Both the position numbers and the translations under genes were made by a program. Source: Nitrosopumilaceae archaeon AB1(1) (GTDB lineage Archaea; Thermoproteota; Nitrososphaeria; Nitrososphaerales; Nitrosopumilaceae). Taken from it: DNA of 47,001 bases. Below are positions 8,525 through 17,567 of the stretch, piece by piece (positions within the stretch are counted from its first letter, which is position 1; each line of letters begins with the position of its first letter). The stretch lies in the NCBI GenBank assembly GCA_033471095.1, contig CP136752.1:730937-777937 (forward strand). The letters are read 5' to 3'. A model generated the notes under the pieces. It was not told the origin of the DNA. It saw nothing but the letters and a program-made list of their open reading frames with translations, and ran no database searches.

Positions 8525-9584
8525 ATTAAATATAGAACAATTTATTTATACAAGCACACATATTAAAAAAAGTGGATATCAGATTGTTGCACAAAGTGAA
8601 GGCATCACACGGAATATTATATCTCAATTAAAATTATATATGTATCCAATTGGGGTGGAACTAAAATTTTTTAAAGAATCAAGATCTTTGGTTTTACTTG
8701 AAGATGATCTAGTAGCATATAGTAGAATTAAAAATGTGGGGATTGGTCACGATGGTAGAAGCAATACATTGTATAATCACACAATGATTATTTCAAAAAA
8801 TGATTTCAAAAAATGTAATAATGATAGTAGAATATTTGATGAGTATTATAGAGAAGATAGAAGAATTCGAAAATTATCAACACTAAGAATTGATTCTAAA
8901 CAAGTACTAAATCCAACAAATCTAAATATAGCAATACCATTATTGAATGAAATTTTATATTCTATATTCACTGATAAAAAGATCGCCATTTTATTAGATG
9001 ATCCAGAACTACCACAAAAAATTATTGCGTTTTTACCAATATCCATGCGTCTGATATCTTTCTCAACACATGTCGTAGATCCAAATAAACAATCAAAGTA
9101 CAATTTTATTTTAAATGCTAAATTAAACAAATTTATAGTAAATGAAGATTACAAAATAATCTCTCCAGATAAAATATCACAAAATTATGAAGAGTCATCA
9201 TTGAAGAAGAGTGTCTCAGATTATGTAAATTGGATTATACAATATGATCATAAAAAAATACAAGAAATCCATGATTTGTTTGAAAAAAATCCCGGTGATT
9301 CAAATAAAAATAAATTGATACTCGCAACTAATTACATACAATTTAAAGAATCTCTTGATAAAGAACAGAAATCTCAGTGTGCAAATAATATACTTGAAAT
9401 ACTAAAAGAATTTAACCCAATTATATTTAAAGAATATTTTGATAAAATTAAAAATTCATTAGAAAAATATCAAAAAATCGAAGACATGAAATTACCTCAA
9501 ATAGATAGTTTCGAAAATTTTAACGAGGCACTATTTTATTATAGTAAATATTTAAAAAATATTGTCATATTGTTTGAAAAATAA
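8517..9584 (+). CDS. GAP1-like GTPase-associated protein, short form
   Basis: 355 residues. The N-terminal part (IEQFIYTSTHIKKSGYQIVA, then LVAYSRIKNVGIGHDGRSN and LYNHTMIISKNDF) matches the pattern I recall for GAP1 N-terminal domains: an initial (F/Y)T(S/R)xxxxxSGYQxVAxS strand, a later G-RDGR-N segment and an HT(L/M)(I/L)I strand. The rest is alpha-helical with no recognised motif. It appears short compared with many GAP1 proteins, which have extra middle and C-terminal domains. The 8-bp overlap with the GTPase gene fixes the start and supports a two-protein complex. Confidence 0.62.
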   Translation: MNELNIEQFIYTSTHIKKSGYQIVAQSEGITRNIISQLKLYMYPIGVELKFFKESRSLVLLEDDLVAYSRIKNVGIGHDGRSNTLYNHTMIISKNDFKKCNNDSRIFDEYYREDRRIRKLSTLRIDSKQVLNPTNLNIAIPLLNEILYSIFTDKKIAILLDDPELPQKIIAFLPISMRLISFSTHVVDPNKQSKYNFILNAKLNKFIVNEDYKIISPDKISQNYEESSLKKSVSDYVNWIIQYDHKKIQEIHDLFEKNPGDSNKNKLILATNYIQFKESLDKEQKSQCANNILEILKEFNPIIFKEYFDKIKNSLEKYQKIEDMKLPQIDSFENFNEALFYYSKYLKNIVILFEK

Positions 9585-10095
9585 AAAGCAAGAATGTCGA
9601 TCAAAACTTAATTAATACTTGCATATAGAATATGTAAAAGATTATGCTCAAGAACTAGTAAACTAGTACTCTAAGCAATGGGCAATAGAGATTAGATATT
9701 CAGTACACAACATAGTAAGATCTCAAACTATTAGTAGTGATCCAGCCGTCCGAATATTTTATTTTCTGTATGGATTGCTGGTATGTAATGTGTGCACTGT
9801 TCAAAATGAGGGGCATTTGGCAGGGATGTTAAATCAGGGTTCATGAAAATTAAATTATTATGACTCTTATTCGTATACATATGTCCCGAGTTTAACACTA
9901 GACTGAAAAGTCCCGAGTTTTAATCAGTGTAATATTTTATCATCCTCTTGCAAAGACGCTAGATTCTTGAAGAGTATGTTTTGACTCCTTCCTTTGCAGA
10001 TTTGAGGTAATTTAACTAATTTTTATAACCCCGTTGACTATAAGTTAACTAATGGTTAGTCTTAAATAACTAAATATGTATATAATTAGTTAATT
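9585..10095. other. Intergenic region before the first Fic gene
   Basis: 9585-9798 shows no convincing gene. From 9799 on it is the conserved leader of the duplicated Fic unit, nearly identical to 13511-13807. It contains a GTCCCGAGTTT direct repeat (two copies about 30 bp apart, the second decayed in the other unit) and, next to the gene, a set of TTAACTAA boxes. Confidence 0.7.
10012..10095 (+). promoter_or_regulatory. TTAACTAA box array at the Fic gene 1 promoter
   Basis: TTAACTAA occurs at 10012-10019 and 10045-10052, with related AATAACTAAA at about 10065-10074. The inverted form TTAGTTAA lies at 10086-10093, ending two bases before the ATG. The array covers the expected TATA and initiation region, so a protein bound there would block transcription. 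Copy 2 has the same boxes plus one more. An operator role is inferred. Confidence 0.55.
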
Positions 10096-11205
10096 ATGAC
10101 TCTAGTGAAAAAAACCATTAAAGGAAAAGTTTACTACTATTTTCAAGATTCTGTCAAACTTGATGGAGTCTATAAAGTGATCAATACTTGTGTATGCAGG
10201 GCGGATGCATCACAACACAAATTAGCAGAAGAAAAACATTCTGCACTTGCAATTCATTTACCAAAAATTTTCAAATTAATGTCTACTACATGGAAAAATC
10301 AATACAAATTTGATTTTTTTGCAGATTCTACCGATATGGATTATTTGAATAGTAATTTAGTTTTACAATCATTTCTTTTTACACATTTAAAAAAATTACT
10401 TGATCCACAAGAATTAGATGATTTTGAAAAAATATTGTTTGTAAAATATGTATATGGAACCACCGCAATTGAAGGAAATACATTGACAGAGGCTGAAGCA
10501 TCTAAACTACTTGCAAGTAACCTTACTCCAAAGAATAAAACTATAAATGAAATATTTGAAGTTGGAAATTACAATCATATTAAAAAGTATATGAATGAAT
10601 ATTCTGGAAATATTACTGAAAAAATGATTTTACAAATTCATAAACTTTTGATGACTGGAATTTGTGGATATGATGGAAAATTAATCAATGCAGGAGAATA
10701 TAGAACGAGTAGAGCAATACTTTTGGAAATTGAACATACTCCATCTCCGCCAGAAATGATTTCTTCCCAACTAAAACTCCTTGTTGCTGAATATACAAGT
10801 AAATTAAAGGATGGAATTCACCCATTTGAGGCTGCCTCGTATTTCCATCAGAAATTTGAAGAGATTCATCCATTTCAAGATGGTAATGGTAGAGTGGGAA
10901 GAGAATTACTCAATTATATGTTGGTAAAAGAAGGATTTCCACCAATCTATATTACTCCAGAATATCGAACTGAATATCTAAATTCATTAGTTCAAGGAAA
11001 TACTGATAAGTATATTCCATTATTTACTTTTTTGTTAACACGAATGGGTGCAACATTTTCATATTTTTTTACTAAAACTAACCTGTATTCACTTTTCAAA
11101 AATGATAATATGAGAAAAATTATGAACGATATGGTTGGAGAGGAAACATACAAAACAATTTTGGCTGAGTTGGAAGAAACATCAAAGAAAATAAAACTAC
11201 CTTGA
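10096..11205 (+). CDS. Fic-domain AMP-transferase, class II type, copy 1
   Basis: 369 residues. Fic enzymes transfer AMP or similar groups from nucleotides to hydroxyl side chains of target proteins. The catalytic motif HPFQDGNGRVGR starts at residue 258 (HPFx[D/E]GNGRxxR complete). An inhibitory-helix motif TTAIEGN lies at 122-128 and matches (S/T)xxxE(G/N), so this is an N-terminal-inhibited (class II) Fic whose Glu126 would keep the enzyme off until released. The first 60 residues (YYYFQDSVKLDGVYK) form an extra N-terminal domain with no known function. It ends with SKKIKLP and is directly followed by a MITE-like palindrome. Regulation probably runs through the TTAACTAA boxes. Confidence 0.9.
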   Translation: MTLVKKTIKGKVYYYFQDSVKLDGVYKVINTCVCRADASQHKLAEEKHSALAIHLPKIFKLMSTTWKNQYKFDFFADSTDMDYLNSNLVLQSFLFTHLKKLLDPQELDDFEKILFVKYVYGTTAIEGNTLTEAEASKLLASNLTPKNKTINEIFEVGNYNHIKKYMNEYSGNITEKMILQIHKLLMTGICGYDGKLINAGEYRTSRAILLEIEHTPSPPEMISSQLKLLVAEYTSKLKDGIHPFEAASYFHQKFEEIHPFQDGNGRVGRELLNYMLVKEGFPPIYITPEYRTEYLNSLVQGNTDKYIPLFTFLLTRMGATFSYFFTKTNLYSLFKNDNMRKIMNDMVGEETYKTILAELEETSKKIKLP

Positions 11206-11208
11206 TGA

Positions 11209-11286
11209 GGTTCTGTAACATCTTTGGGAATTATTCATAGAACCATAGAGAAGAAATAGTTGAAACACTTGATAATGTACATAACC
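11209..11286. mobile_element. MITE-like palindromic repeat, copy 1
   Basis: A 78-bp element beginning GGTTCTGTAACATC and ending ATGTACATAACC, imperfect terminal inverted repeats. It starts 3 bp after the Fic stop codon. The internal part (ATTCATAGAACCATAGAG...) is shared with copies at 14921, 27267 and 31734. There is no coding capacity, so it is non-autonomous. Confidence 0.85.
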
Positions 11287-12057
11287 GCTAGTTCGAACAT
11301 TTATTAATGAGATGGTCATTTAATATACATGGGATATTATGTAAAGGGTGATTGATATCATAAAGACCCACCCAAATGTAATTTAAGCACATCTAATGCT
11401 AAATACACATCAAGTACGCCTAGTGGAAAAGAAAAATGTAATATTTGCTTTGGTCTTATAACAAGGTAAATTCATTCTAACATATTTATATTATTTTTTG
11501 TCAATAAATAACTAATCTTTGTTTATTATCTTTACAAAGTGGTTTAACCGAAATCATGATATTATTGGCTATTGTGTATTGTAAACAATAAAAAATAAAC
11601 CTCCAAAAATCAAAAATGTTGGAATATACTTTGCTAGACACGGAATATTGCATACAATTGCTATCCATGATATAGAGCAAAAATCTGATCTTACCAAGAT
11701 TGTAAAATGGTTTGAATCGATTGCAGAACAATTAAAAAAAATGGAAAATAATTAATCAAATACGTAGAGATTACAAATATGAATTGCGATATGTGAAGTA
11801 CGAGATTGTTCTATAGGTGTTTCTGCCAATCTGAACGAACACTATTCTGTTCACAATTTGGGTGATTTCACAAGGGAGTTCAATTAGGATATGTCTTGAA
11901 TAGTTTATGTGTTCAACTAGTTTTGTTTTAGTAAAATGTATGCTGTCATATTTAATTAGGATTTTATTAACTCATAACAATAATTTTTCATTGGAAAGAA
12001 GAACAACACCACCACTCACACATAATCTTATAAATCAAGAATTTACGAATGTAATGG
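11287..12057. other. Intergenic region with gene remnants
   Basis: About 770 bp without an intact gene. A reading stretch around 11360-11466 encodes a Cys-containing fragment (CNLSTSNAKYTSS...KCNICFGLITR) ending at a stop but with no start. A second remnant is at 11585-11755. Upstream of 12058 a frame continuing into the HEPN-TPR gene may be an N-terminal extension separated by a frameshift. Confidence 0.5.
11585..11755 (+). pseudogene. C-terminal remnant of an unidentified gene
   Basis: An open stretch between two stop codons encodes about 56 residues that read like a genuine protein end: NVGIYFARHGILHTIAIHD, then LTKIVKWFESIAEQLKKM. No start codon or upstream continuation in frame is visible. 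The family is not recognised. It is best explained as the tail of a decayed gene. Confidence 0.45.
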
Positions 12058-13167
12058 ATGGAGTTTTTTTCGTTAAGAAATCTACTAAATACAGAGAAAC
12101 AACATGAAAAACATTATGTAATTATACGACTTGTTACTGTATTTGAACAATTTTGTAGACAAATAATATCTGAACAAATTAAAAATAAAAAATTTAAAAA
12201 ACTCCCTAATGAAATAACTTTAAAAAGTCAGTCTCTTGATAATTTAAAAATACTTTCAAAGGAACTTATAATTTCATCATCATACTCATTTCAAAGTGTA
12301 AATTCTATTTCTAATCTTAAAGATTATGATATACAAATTGTTGATGATGATCTATTAGCAGACATGGACAAATTGTTTACAAGTAGACATGATGTAGTAC
12401 ATACTGTAATGCCTACCAAATATAATATAAATAACGGCTATGATATAACTGAAAAACTTATTCTTGACATATTAGAAAAATCAGTTCTTGGATGTCAATC
12501 TTTTTATGCGTTTAAAGGAAATTATTTGTCTAATACTAATAGTAAAATGGCATTAGAATGTTATGATGAAGCCATTGCTTTAAATCCAAATTATGTTGAA
12601 GCATGGGTTGGAAAAGGCATCGTATTATTCTATACAGATAAATTTAAAGAAGCATTAAATCTCTTTGAGAACTCTCTTACTTTAAAACCAAATTATGTTG
12701 ATGCGTGGCTTTGGAAAATATATACATTATGTAAATTAGGCAAATTTGATGAAGCGTTAGAGAGTGCTAACAAAGCCATTGCTTTAGATCCAAATTATGG
12801 TGAAGCATGGGTTGGAAAAGGTATCGTGTTATACTATATGGATAAATTTAAAGAAGCACTAGAGATTTTTGAAAAATCTATTACTTTAATACCAGATAAT
12901 GTCGGACCGTGGCTTTGGGAAATAGATGTATTACGTAAATTAGGCAAATTTGATGAAGCGTTAGAGGGTGCTAACAAAGCTATTACTTTAAAACCAGATT
13001 CTGCTGAAGCGTGGAATCATAAAGGAATGATATTATCCAACCTTCAAAAATTTGAAGAGTCACTAAAATGCTTTGAGAAAGCTATTACCTTAAAACCAAC
13101 TTATGTTGAAGCAATACAAGGTCGGAATACTGCATTATCTAATCTTGGTAAACGTGATTCTATGTAA
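12058..13167 (+). CDS. HEPN-like domain plus TPR repeats
   Basis: 369 residues. Residues 1-130 are helical and hold SRHDVVHT (Arg110...His115), the Rx4-6H signature of HEPN ribonuclease domains. From about residue 150 there are roughly six TPR units (SKMALECYDEAIALNPNY, KFKEALNLFENSLTLKPNY and so on), including two almost identical 68-residue super-repeats. The likely role is RNA cleavage or a scaffold controlled by the TPR array. It lies between the two Fic genes. The ATG at 12058 follows a T7 tract. The frame before the tract (INQEFTNVMDGV) would join naturally to SLRNLLNTEKQ if one T were missing, so the N-terminus may be longer. Confidence 0.72.
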   Translation: MEFFSLRNLLNTEKQHEKHYVIIRLVTVFEQFCRQIISEQIKNKKFKKLPNEITLKSQSLDNLKILSKELIISSSYSFQSVNSISNLKDYDIQIVDDDLLADMDKLFTSRHDVVHTVMPTKYNINNGYDITEKLILDILEKSVLGCQSFYAFKGNYLSNTNSKMALECYDEAIALNPNYVEAWVGKGIVLFYTDKFKEALNLFENSLTLKPNYVDAWLWKIYTLCKLGKFDEALESANKAIALDPNYGEAWVGKGIVLYYMDKFKEALEIFEKSITLIPDNVGPWLWEIDVLRKLGKFDEALEGANKAITLKPDSAEAWNHKGMILSNLQKFEESLKCFEKAITLKPTYVEAIQGRNTALSNLGKRDSM

Positions 13168-13363
13168 TTATCGTACACTGTTCCCAATTCGACGCTTTTT
13201 GGAATCTTGCTCAACTAGGAATTTATTATAGAATATTTTGGGAGGGAATTGTTAAACATAAAGAGTCGAATTGAACATTAAATTGAAAAGATCTAAGTTT
13301 GGAAAAATATAAAAAATTACATATGCATATTAATAGTTGCATAATTTATTTTTAAAAAGAAGA

Positions 13364-13459
13364 TTACTTGTGTGGATTATCGCCTGATGGATTATCATTT
13401 TTACTAGCTCCACCAGAATTTCCGTCGCCGCCACCTTTGCCAGCTTGTAAACATTTCAT
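13364..13459 (-). CDS. 31-residue Gly/Asn-rich micro-protein
   Basis: A minus-strand ORF reads MKCLQAGKGGGDGNSGGA then KNDNPSGDNPHK. It is hydrophilic, glycine-rich and has one Cys. A TATA-like CTTATATAG lies about 30 bp upstream, as expected for an archaeal leaderless gene. Its composition resembles the second micro-ORF at 23073. Function is unknown; chance cannot be excluded for so short a frame. Confidence 0.4.
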   Translation of the reverse strand: MKCLQAGKGGGDGNSGGASKNDNPSGDNPHK

Positions 13460-13723
13460 ACTATATTTTATTACTATAACTATATAAGATTTTTTTTTAA
13501 GAATTATACCGTTCAAAATGAGGGGTATTTGGCAGGGGTGTTAAATCAGGGTTCATGAAAATTAAATTATTATGACTCTTATTCGTATACATATGTCCCG
13601 AGTTTAACACTAGACTGAAAAGTTCAGAGTTTTGAGCAGTGTATAATGTTTTATCATCCTCTTGTAAAGACGCTAGATTCTTGAAGAGTATGTTTTGACT
13701 CCTTCCTTTGTAGATTTAGAGCA

Positions 13724-13807
13724 TTAACTAATTTTTACAATATCGTTAACTAAAAGTTAACTAATGATTAGTCTTAAATAACTAAATATGTATATAATTA
13801 GTTAATT
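13724..13807 (+). promoter_or_regulatory. TTAACTAA box array at the Fic gene 2 promoter
   Basis: TTAACTAA occurs at 13724-13731, 13746-13753 and 13757-13764, with the inverted TTAGTTAA at 13798-13805 just before the ATG. The middle box is degenerate in copy 1 (TTGACTAT). The boxes stay conserved while nearby bases differ, which supports a binding function. Confidence 0.55.
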
Positions 13808-14896
13808 ATGACTCTAGTGAAAAAAACCATTAAAGGAAAAGTTTACTACTATTTTCAAGATTCTGTCAAACTTGATGGAGTCTATAAAGTGATCAATACT
13901 TGTGTATGCAGGGCGGATGCATCACAACACAAATTAGCAGAAGAAAAACATTCTGCACTTGCAATTCATTTACCAAAAATTTTCAAATTAATGTCTACTA
14001 CATGGAAAGACCAATACAAATTTAATTTTTTTGCAGATTCTATCGATATAGATTTTTATAATAATGTTTTAGCTTTACAATCATTTATTTTTACACATTT
14101 AAAAAAATTACTTGATCCACAAGAATTAGAGGATTTTGAAAAAATATTGTTTATAAAATATGTATATGGAACCACCGCAATTGAAGGAAATACATTGACA
14201 GAGATTGAAGCATCTAGACTACTTGCAAGTAACCTTACTCCGAAGAATAAAACTATAAATGAAATATTTGAAGTTGGAAATTACAATCATATTAAAAAGT
14301 ATATGGATGGATATTCTGGAAATATTACTGAAAAAATGATTTTACAAATTCATAAACTTTTGATGACTGGAATTTGTGGATATGATGGAAAATTAATCAA
14401 TGCAGGAGAATATAGAACGAGTAAAGCAATACTTTTGGGAATTGAATATACTCTACCTCCGCCAGAAATGATTTCTTCCCAACTGAAACTCCTTGTTGCT
14501 GAATATACAAGTAAATTAAAGGATGGAATTCACCCATTTGAAGCTGTCTCATATTTCCATCAGAAATTTGAAGAGATTCATCCATTTCAAGATGGTAATG
14601 GTAGAGTGGGAAGAGAATTACTCAATTATATGTTGATAAAAGAAGGATTTCTGCCAATCTATATTACTCCAGAGAATAGAACTGAATATCTAAATTCATT
14701 AGTTCAAGGAAATACTGGCGAGTATATTCCATTATTTACTTTTTTGTTTACACGAATGGATGCAACATTTTCATATTTTCTTACTAAAACTAGCTTGTAC
14801 TCACTTTTCAAAAATGATAATATGAGAAAAATTATGAGCGATATGATCGGGGAGAAAACATACAAAACAATTTTGGCTGAGTTGGAAGAAACATAG
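13808..14896 (+). CDS. Fic-domain AMP-transferase, class II type, copy 2
   Basis: 362 residues, about 90-95% identical to copy 1 by eye. Both the catalytic HPFQDGNGRVGR and the inhibitory TTAIEGN motifs are intact, so it should be active and self-inhibited. A TCA-to-TAG change removes the last seven residues (SKKIKLP) present in copy 1; this tail is outside the Fic core. Differences cluster around residues 75-90 (SIDIDFYNNVLA against STDMDYLNSNLV), which may alter partner or target recognition. It shares the leader and boxes of copy 1. Confidence 0.9.
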   Translation: MTLVKKTIKGKVYYYFQDSVKLDGVYKVINTCVCRADASQHKLAEEKHSALAIHLPKIFKLMSTTWKDQYKFNFFADSIDIDFYNNVLALQSFIFTHLKKLLDPQELEDFEKILFIKYVYGTTAIEGNTLTEIEASRLLASNLTPKNKTINEIFEVGNYNHIKKYMDGYSGNITEKMILQIHKLLMTGICGYDGKLINAGEYRTSKAILLGIEYTLPPPEMISSQLKLLVAEYTSKLKDGIHPFEAVSYFHQKFEEIHPFQDGNGRVGRELLNYMLIKEGFLPIYITPENRTEYLNSLVQGNTGEYIPLFTFLFTRMDATFSYFLTKTSLYSLFKNDNMRKIMSDMIGEKTYKTILAELEET

Positions 14897-14920
14897 AAGA
14901 AAATAAAACTACCTTGATGA

Positions 14921-15000
14921 TATTCTGTAACATCTTTGGGTGTTATTCATAGAATTATGGAGAAGAAATAATTGAAACATTTGATGAATGTTATGGAACC
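14921..15000. mobile_element. MITE-like palindromic repeat, copy 2
   Basis: An 80-bp element with ends TATTCTGTAACATC and GAATGTTATGGAACC. It lies between Fic gene 2 and the convergent KAP NTPase gene and abuts the KAP stop codon, so it could act as a two-way terminator hairpin. Same orientation as copy 1. Confidence 0.85.
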
Positions 15001-16386
15001 TCAAACCATATTATTTAAAATATTTGTTATTCTACGGTAATACTTAGTGATAGTATTGTATCTTGTACTTTTGTTAAATTCTAGTGGGAAATCTTTATTA
15101 AATTCTAACTCAAAATCATTGGCAAGCTCTGATAAAATTTTAAATAATTCTGACTCTTTTTCTATTTTTAGTAATAACTCATATACTTCATGTGTCATAA
15201 TTTCTGGTAGAATTTTTATATCTTGTAATTTGAAAGTATTCATTCCTTCTCTTCTTGGTTTAAAAGCAAACACTAATTTTTTTAAATTTTCAAATATTTC
15301 ACATTTATTACATAATGTGGATACTGTGATTAAATTACTCGGTTTGCGTTGAATCTCTCTAGCAAAATCTGGATGATATGATACCAATAATATCCAGCAA
15401 CATAATATCCTAAAATTAAATAAGAACTTTATGTTTATTACTTCCACCGAACTTCCTTCATCTGCCCAAGTTAGCAAATTAACATATACCAGATTTAACA
15501 TTCGTTTTATTTTTCGTGGGTTATATGGTAAAATATTTACTAAAATGTCAACATAAACCTGATCAAATGTGGGTATCAATTTAAAAATGAATGTTTCTAT
15601 TTGTGTAGGTGATTTTTCGGGTAATGGAATTATAAGTGGAAATAACTTTTCTAAGTATTCCCTACCTTCGTTCTTTCCCAAATCTGAACTATATCTTAAT
15701 TCTAATGCCCTTTCTAGTCTCAATATATCAACAGCAATTACAACAATAGTATTTTTAACAATCGTAAATAATTTAATAGATTCTAGAATTTTTATAATAT
15801 TTTCGGCAGAACATCGATCTAAATCATCTATGAATATAATTATTTTCTCGTCTCCGATTAATTCTTCCAATTGAGATGTTAACGTTTCAACATCAGTAAT
15901 ATTTTTTGCATAATCATCAAAATTTTTCTGTAAATCCTCAAGACTAATACTTAGAAAATTTCGAAGAGTTACATCTGTAACTAATTTAACAATATTAAAT
16001 AATTTTTTATTATTTTTATCTTTTTCTCCACCAACCTCATTTTTAATTTTTACGAATAATGAAATTGTAACATCCATTTTTTCATATTCCAATGGATTAA
16101 ATAAAATTAATTTTTGCTTTTGATTCTTTTCTTTGATTTCATCACGGATCATTTTCAAAACTGTAGTTTTACCCATGCCCCAAGGAGCATTAATTGCAAT
16201 AGTAAATGGAGTTATAGCCCCTTGATCCAGTAAATGTGAACAAATATTCTCCGCAAATTCTTGAGAACCAAAAGTATCTTTTGTTGTGCCAGGTTGATCA
16301 GATAGTAATTTCATACTTTCTAAAATCTGATCGATTTTTAGATTTAATCTCTTATTATTATAATGAGCTCGGCGTCTAGGTTGCAT
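15001..16386 (-). CDS. KAP-family P-loop NTPase
   Basis: 461 residues from the ATG at 16386 (a TTG at 16395 is possible). Walker A is APWGMGKTT at residues 67-75 and Walker B is IIIFIDDLDRC at 182-192, followed by IVVIAVD; this is the KAP pattern of the STAND/AAA-like group. The helical C-terminal half contains NILPYNPRKIKRMLN, typical of KAP proteins. There are no clear membrane helices between the Walker motifs, unlike many KAP proteins. KAP NTPases occur in prokaryotic defence loci; a defence role here is inferred from the surroundings. A GGTTCTGTAAC terminal-repeat fragment lies at about 16456, upstream of its start. Confidence 0.85.
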   Translation of the reverse strand: MQPRRRAHYNNKRLNLKIDQILESMKLLSDQPGTTKDTFGSQEFAENICSHLLDQGAITPFTIAINAPWGMGKTTVLKMIRDEIKEKNQKQKLILFNPLEYEKMDVTISLFVKIKNEVGGEKDKNNKKLFNIVKLVTDVTLRNFLSISLEDLQKNFDDYAKNITDVETLTSQLEELIGDEKIIIFIDDLDRCSAENIIKILESIKLFTIVKNTIVVIAVDILRLERALELRYSSDLGKNEGREYLEKLFPLIIPLPEKSPTQIETFIFKLIPTFDQVYVDILVNILPYNPRKIKRMLNLVYVNLLTWADEGSSVEVINIKFLFNFRILCCWILLVSYHPDFAREIQRKPSNLITVSTLCNKCEIFENLKKLVFAFKPRREGMNTFKLQDIKILPEIMTHEVYELLLKIEKESELFKILSELANDFELEFNKDFPLEFNKSTRYNTITKYYRRITNILNNMV

Positions 16387-16537
16387 TGACCTCAAATAAA
16401 ATCCAATTCTATTTAATTTTTGTCATAATTATAATTTAAAAATGGTTGTATTTGAGGTTCTGTAACTCTTCGACGCATATTCTCAAATGGAATTTATTTC
16501 AAAAATATGAAAACTTGTGTTCATAGTCTAATCAAAA

Positions 16538-17342
16538 TTAAATATATGGATATATTTTGTCAAAGTAATGTATATTATTTATAAATTTGAGTATATTAAC
16601 CAATTTATAATTTTTATTAATATTTACAATTTTTGGCTTATCTACCATTTCTAACTGTAAAGGATGTTTAGAACCATAAAACGGTGCAACCGCAATACGA
16701 AATTCATTTTCAAATTTGAATTTATTAGGTTTGGAAAATATATTCCTAAACATTTCATCATTACTAATACCACGTAATTTATCAAAGTCATTACTGTCAG
16801 TATTTATTTTTTTGTTACAATGTAATATTAAACTCTTTTCAGACACATATTTTATCTGTTCAGCAAAATATCCTACTTGGAATTCAGGATCATTCAACTT
16901 AAACAATTCTTTGTGTTTTGATTGAAAATCATCCTTTGTAAGTGACGCAGCATAAATTTCACGCAAGTATAGTGCAAATAACTTTATGAAATCATCAGTA
17001 ATTGTCCAGTATGAATTCGTGTTAAAATGTTTTTTATATGAATTCAAGATATCAGAATTAAGTACCGGACAGTAAGATAAGTCTAAATATGTGAATATTT
17101 GCATCTATAGAATTTGTAATGGTGTATCGTTTTACATTCTTATTCCAAGGTATATCGAATTTAGACGTATCTTTTTTATCTATAATTTTCATATTACGCA
17201 TTATTTTTTCCAACTTTCCTTCTGTAGGATCCTTTCGTATGTCTGACTCACACTTCTTTCTATATTCATGTAATGTACCAAATTTTATTGTGTTACAATT
17301 TTTAGTTATATCATATTCCTCATCACAAAACTTAACATACAT
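16538..17342 (-). pseudogene. DUF2971-like gene broken by a frameshift
   Basis: The first part (17342 down to about 17085) encodes MYVKFCDEEYDITKN, IKFGTLHEYRKKCE and DPTEGK. The second part, one base out of phase, encodes TYLDLSYCPVLNSDIL through FSKPNKFKFENEFRIAVAP to the stop at 16538. Together they give about 265 residues with the (I/L)KFGTLxxYR...EG start and the KFxxENEFR end seen in DUF2971-like proteins. The function of that family is unknown; members occur in defence regions. The shift lies within 17058-17104. Either the gene is dead or the assembly has one base too many. Confidence 0.65.
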
Positions 17343-17567
17343 GCAAACAACAAACTATCAGTGCTATAATTATTTTTCTAGCACATTCTAAAATCTCTGT
17401 GATGTTTGAGGAGTATGTGAAATTCGCTTCAAAAATACAAATTGAGTTTTATTTGTTGTTATAGAGAATGATCATATCTACGATTAAATTCCAGTCTTTA
17501 GGTTATACTTGAGATAAATTTTACAAATTCTTTGATATTCTAAATCTTACACAATCTCCATAATGTT

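Larger units (their letters stand above)
9799..11286 (+). repeat. Segmental duplication, copy 1 (leader, Fic gene, MITE)
   Basis: The unit begins at GTTCAAAATGAGGGG and is repeated at 13511-15000 with a constant offset of 3712 bp through the leader and most of the gene. Divergence is a few per cent and mostly conservative. Both copies end with the palindromic MITE-like repeat, so the repeat was part of the duplicated unit or targeted the same site twice. Confidence 0.92.
13511..15000 (+). repeat. Segmental duplication, copy 2 (leader, Fic gene, MITE)
   Basis: Counterpart of 9799-11286. The leader, the Fic gene and the terminal palindromic repeat are all present. Small differences include one more TTAACTAA box and a decayed second GTCCCGAGTTT. 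Position 13460-13510, before it, holds only the micro-ORF promoter and a T-rich run. Confidence 0.92.
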
